Source: an uncultured Eubacteriales bacterium (GTDB lineage: Bacteria > Bacillota > Clostridia > Christensenellales > Borkfalkiaceae). Taken from it: a stretch of DNA of 16,566 bases. Shown one piece after another: positions 15,045-16,566 of this stretch. The DNA is taken from NCBI GenBank assembly GCA_900545325.1, contig UQZE01000035.1, positions 1 through 16,566 of the forward strand, given 5' to 3'. How positions within the stretch are numbered: position 1 is the stretch's first letter; every line of letters begins with the position of its first letter. Position numbers and translations under genes: made by a program. Below the pieces are notes generated by a model. It did not search any database. It had not been told where the DNA came from and saw only the letters and a program-made list of their open reading frames with translations.

Positions 15045-16429
15045 GAAAAGCAGCGATTTTGCTCGTGGCGGCGGTAATGGCCTTCGCGGGCGCGGCGGCC
15101 GTAGTCGGTACGGCAAAAGCGGAAACGGAAAAAGAACTTAAATATGTTTCTTTCCGGACACAGACAGAAACCGACTGGACGAGTTTTTCCTGGGGCGACG
15201 CGGGCGCGGCCTGCACGGTGGAAAAGAGCCTTGTGGACGAACATTCCAAGGACGAGGACAAGGCGCTTAAAATGACAAAGACCGTTACGCTTGCGGGCAA
15301 CAGCTTTGCCGCGGTCTATTACCAGAATTTGGGCGCGAAAGCACAGGCTCTGAACGTCACGGAACCCTACGGCATCAGGCTGACCGTCTATTCGGAAAAG
15401 GCCGTCGGCGGCGGACTGGGCTTTAAGTTCGGCAACGTGGAGCAGTCGGAAATCACCTGCGTGCAGGAGGGCTCGGAGGAAGTGCTCACCTCGCGCGATC
15501 TCAATTATACGGGTTATAGGACGTATACCGTTCCCTTTACGCCCGAACTCGACGTTTACGCCGTCGGAGAATTCCAGATTTTTATCTGGGGCGAGGATTC
15601 CGCCACGATCTATATCAGCAATATGGATCTGATCTATACGGGGGAAAGCACGGGCGAACCCGAAGAACCCGAGCCGCCGCAGAGGCCCGACCTCGGGGAA
15701 CACAGCCTCATGCTCTCGTCTTTTGAAGAAAGCGATTTCTCTTCCTGGAGCAAGTCGGGACAGAGCGGCACCGTGTACAAGACGGAGCGCAACACCGATA
15801 AGACTTACGTGAAAGACGGCGAAAGCTCGCTCAGATATACCTGGGAAAATCCGCTTTACGCTTTCGGCTGGACCGAAACCTATCTCGACGTGAGCGACGT
15901 CATAGAGCGCAATAAGGACGCGGGCTTGACGGGGCTTTCTTTCGAAATCTACAACACCTCCGAACAGACGCTCGGCGAAGTCGGATTCTGGGTGAAGGTG
16001 GCGGAGGCCGACGGCAGCGAATACGAAGTGGATCCCGCGCTGCTCGTGAACGGCACGGCGCTCGACTTCACGGGCTGGCGCACGGTGGAAATTCCGTTCA
16101 GCGCTTTCACGCCCGAAAGGCTTGCGTCCTATACGCCTGACGAAAACGGCAAGTTCGACGCGGATCAGCTCGCGTTCGTCAAAATAGGCATCTGGAGCAA
16201 CTCCAAAGAAGTCGTGGACGTGGAATTCTATCTCGATTCGCTCAAACTTCACGCGGAAAACGCGCTCGACGACGGCAGCGAACCCGTAACGCCCCCGACC
16301 GACCCGGAGGAAAAGGGCTGCAAGGGCTGCAATTCCAGCCTGACGGCGGTAGGCGGCGCGGCGGCGGCCGTTTCGGCTCTCGGCGCGGCGGCGTTCATGC
16401 TCGTGAGAAGAAAGCGCAGGGAAAGATAA
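15041..16429 (+). CDS. Surface protein with two CBM-like modules and Cys-Gly C-terminal anchor
   Basis: A 462-residue exported protein. Residues 1-27 are a signal peptide (cleavage probably after AKA27). Two beta-sandwich modules follow, about 33-205 and 226-405, split by a Pro/Glu linker (about 206-222). Both have the GWRTVEIPFSAF / GYRTYTVPF element and end in a short strand naming a second face (YISNMDLIY, FYLDSLKLH), as in CBM11-like or CIA30-like carbohydrate-binding modules. A second Pro-rich linker leads to G-C-K-G-C (426-430), a hydrophobic span (about 434-455) and RRKRRER at the end. This is a tripartite C-terminal sorting signal in which cysteines replace LPXTG. No catalytic residues are evident, so a glycan-holding role beside the hydrolases is likely. 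Its ATG overlaps the GH116 stop (ATGA), with GAGGAGG at 15027-15033. Confidence 0.85.
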   Translation: MRKAAILLVAAVMAFAGAAAVVGTAKAETEKELKYVSFRTQTETDWTSFSWGDAGAACTVEKSLVDEHSKDEDKALKMTKTVTLAGNSFAAVYYQNLGAKAQALNVTEPYGIRLTVYSEKAVGGGLGFKFGNVEQSEITCVQEGSEEVLTSRDLNYTGYRTYTVPFTPELDVYAVGEFQIFIWGEDSATIYISNMDLIYTGESTGEPEEPEPPQRPDLGEHSLMLSSFEESDFSSWSKSGQSGTVYKTERNTDKTYVKDGESSLRYTWENPLYAFGWTETYLDVSDVIERNKDAGLTGLSFEIYNTSEQTLGEVGFWVKVAEADGSEYEVDPALLVNGTALDFTGWRTVEIPFSAFTPERLASYTPDENGKFDADQLAFVKIGIWSNSKEVVDVEFYLDSLKLHAENALDDGSEPVTPPTDPEEKGCKGCNSSLTAVGGAAAAVSALGAAAFMLVRRKRRER

Positions 16430-16441
16430 AATACGGCGTTT

Positions 16442-16480
16442 GCGCCCCCGCAGTCCGCGGAGCGGGCTGCGGGGCGCTTT
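16442..16480 (+). terminator. GC-rich hairpin, probable operon terminator
   Basis: GCGCCCCCGCAGTCCGC pairs with GCGGGCTGCGGGGCGC with one bulged C and one T-G, giving a very stable stem of about 16 pairs. Only TTTACTT follows, so the T-run is weak. It could be a leaky terminator or a 3'-end stabiliser between the surface protein and the next gene. Confidence 0.65.
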
Positions 16481-16503
16481 ACTTATAATAAAGGAGAATT
16501 CAT

Positions 16504-16566
16504 ATGCTGCGAAGCTACATCAGGAAAGAGCGAGAAGGGATAGAGGAGCTGGAAAGGAAGATAGAT
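16504..16566 (+). CDS. Start of an unidentified gene, cut by the window end
   Basis: An ATG preceded by AAGGAG (16491-16496, 7-base spacing) opens a frame of 21 codons that runs to the end of the window (MLRSYIRKEREGIEELERKI and one more residue). The visible part is charged and probably helical, with no signal peptide. It is too short to assign. Whether it belongs to the sugar operon depends on how leaky the hairpin at 16442-16477 is. Confidence 0.6.
   Translation, partial: MLRSYIRKEREGIEELERKID

Noticed and set aside
16484..16489. A perfect TATAAT before the last, partial gene
   Set aside because: No -35 element sits 16-18 bases upstream (the GC-rich hairpin is there), and transcription would start within the ribosome site. 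It is probably chance in an AT-rich leader.
1..16566. CRISPR arrays, tRNA or rRNA genes, insertion sequences, prophage genes
   Set aside because: No spaced direct repeats, cloverleaf-like sequences, ribosomal RNA signatures, transposase frames or terminal inverted repeats were seen. The repeats present are diverged protein modules and short operators.

Overview
The window looks like chromosomal DNA of an anaerobic, plant-polysaccharide-degrading clostridial bacterium (phylum Bacillota), plausibly an uncultured gut Christensenellales-type lineage. The grounds are strong AGGAGG-type ribosome sites, a near-perfect sigma-A promoter, short hairpin plus T-run terminators, clostridial-style secreted multi-module proteins, a DUF11 protein family I know from Bacillota, and a CUT1 sugar transporter with no ATPase gene beside it. 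The lineage is an inference. All genes are on the + strand, coding density is high, and no gap reaches 300 bases.

Region 1 (28-3467) is a probable operon. It holds a 45-residue peptide, a secreted protein with two tandem jelly-roll-like modules, and a cytoplasmic GH32 beta-fructosidase, and it is closed by an intrinsic terminator. The third part of the secreted protein has a clearly lower GC content than the rest. The small peptide carries a leader-like Y-x2-P-x-I motif.

Region 2 (3541-5889) is a three-gene cassette ending in a strong terminator. A 440-residue protein with a C-terminal DUF11 repeat is followed by a 252-residue protein with two more DUF11 repeats and then by a 70-residue protein with eight cysteines in its last 28 residues. 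None has a visible signal peptide. The first two genes share a reading frame and are separated by one stop codon and a new ribosome site.

Region 3 (5912-16480) is a regulated sugar-utilisation locus. A LacI-family repressor is expressed from a TTGACA-N17-TATACT promoter that carries an operator over its start site. Two more copies of the same 14-base operator lie in front of the next operon. That operon encodes a lipoprotein sugar-binding protein, two CUT1 permeases, a membrane-anchored clan GH-A glycoside hydrolase with an N-terminal DUF5060 domain, a cytoplasmic GH116 enzyme (beta-glucosidase/beta-xylosidase family), and a surface protein with two carbohydrate-binding-like modules. The surface protein ends in an unusual Cys-Gly-rich, single-TM, arginine-rich tail. 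The likely logic is surface binding and cleavage of a beta-linked glycan, import of oligosaccharides, and final hydrolysis in the cytoplasm, all controlled by the LacI repressor.

A further gene begins at 16504 and runs off the window.
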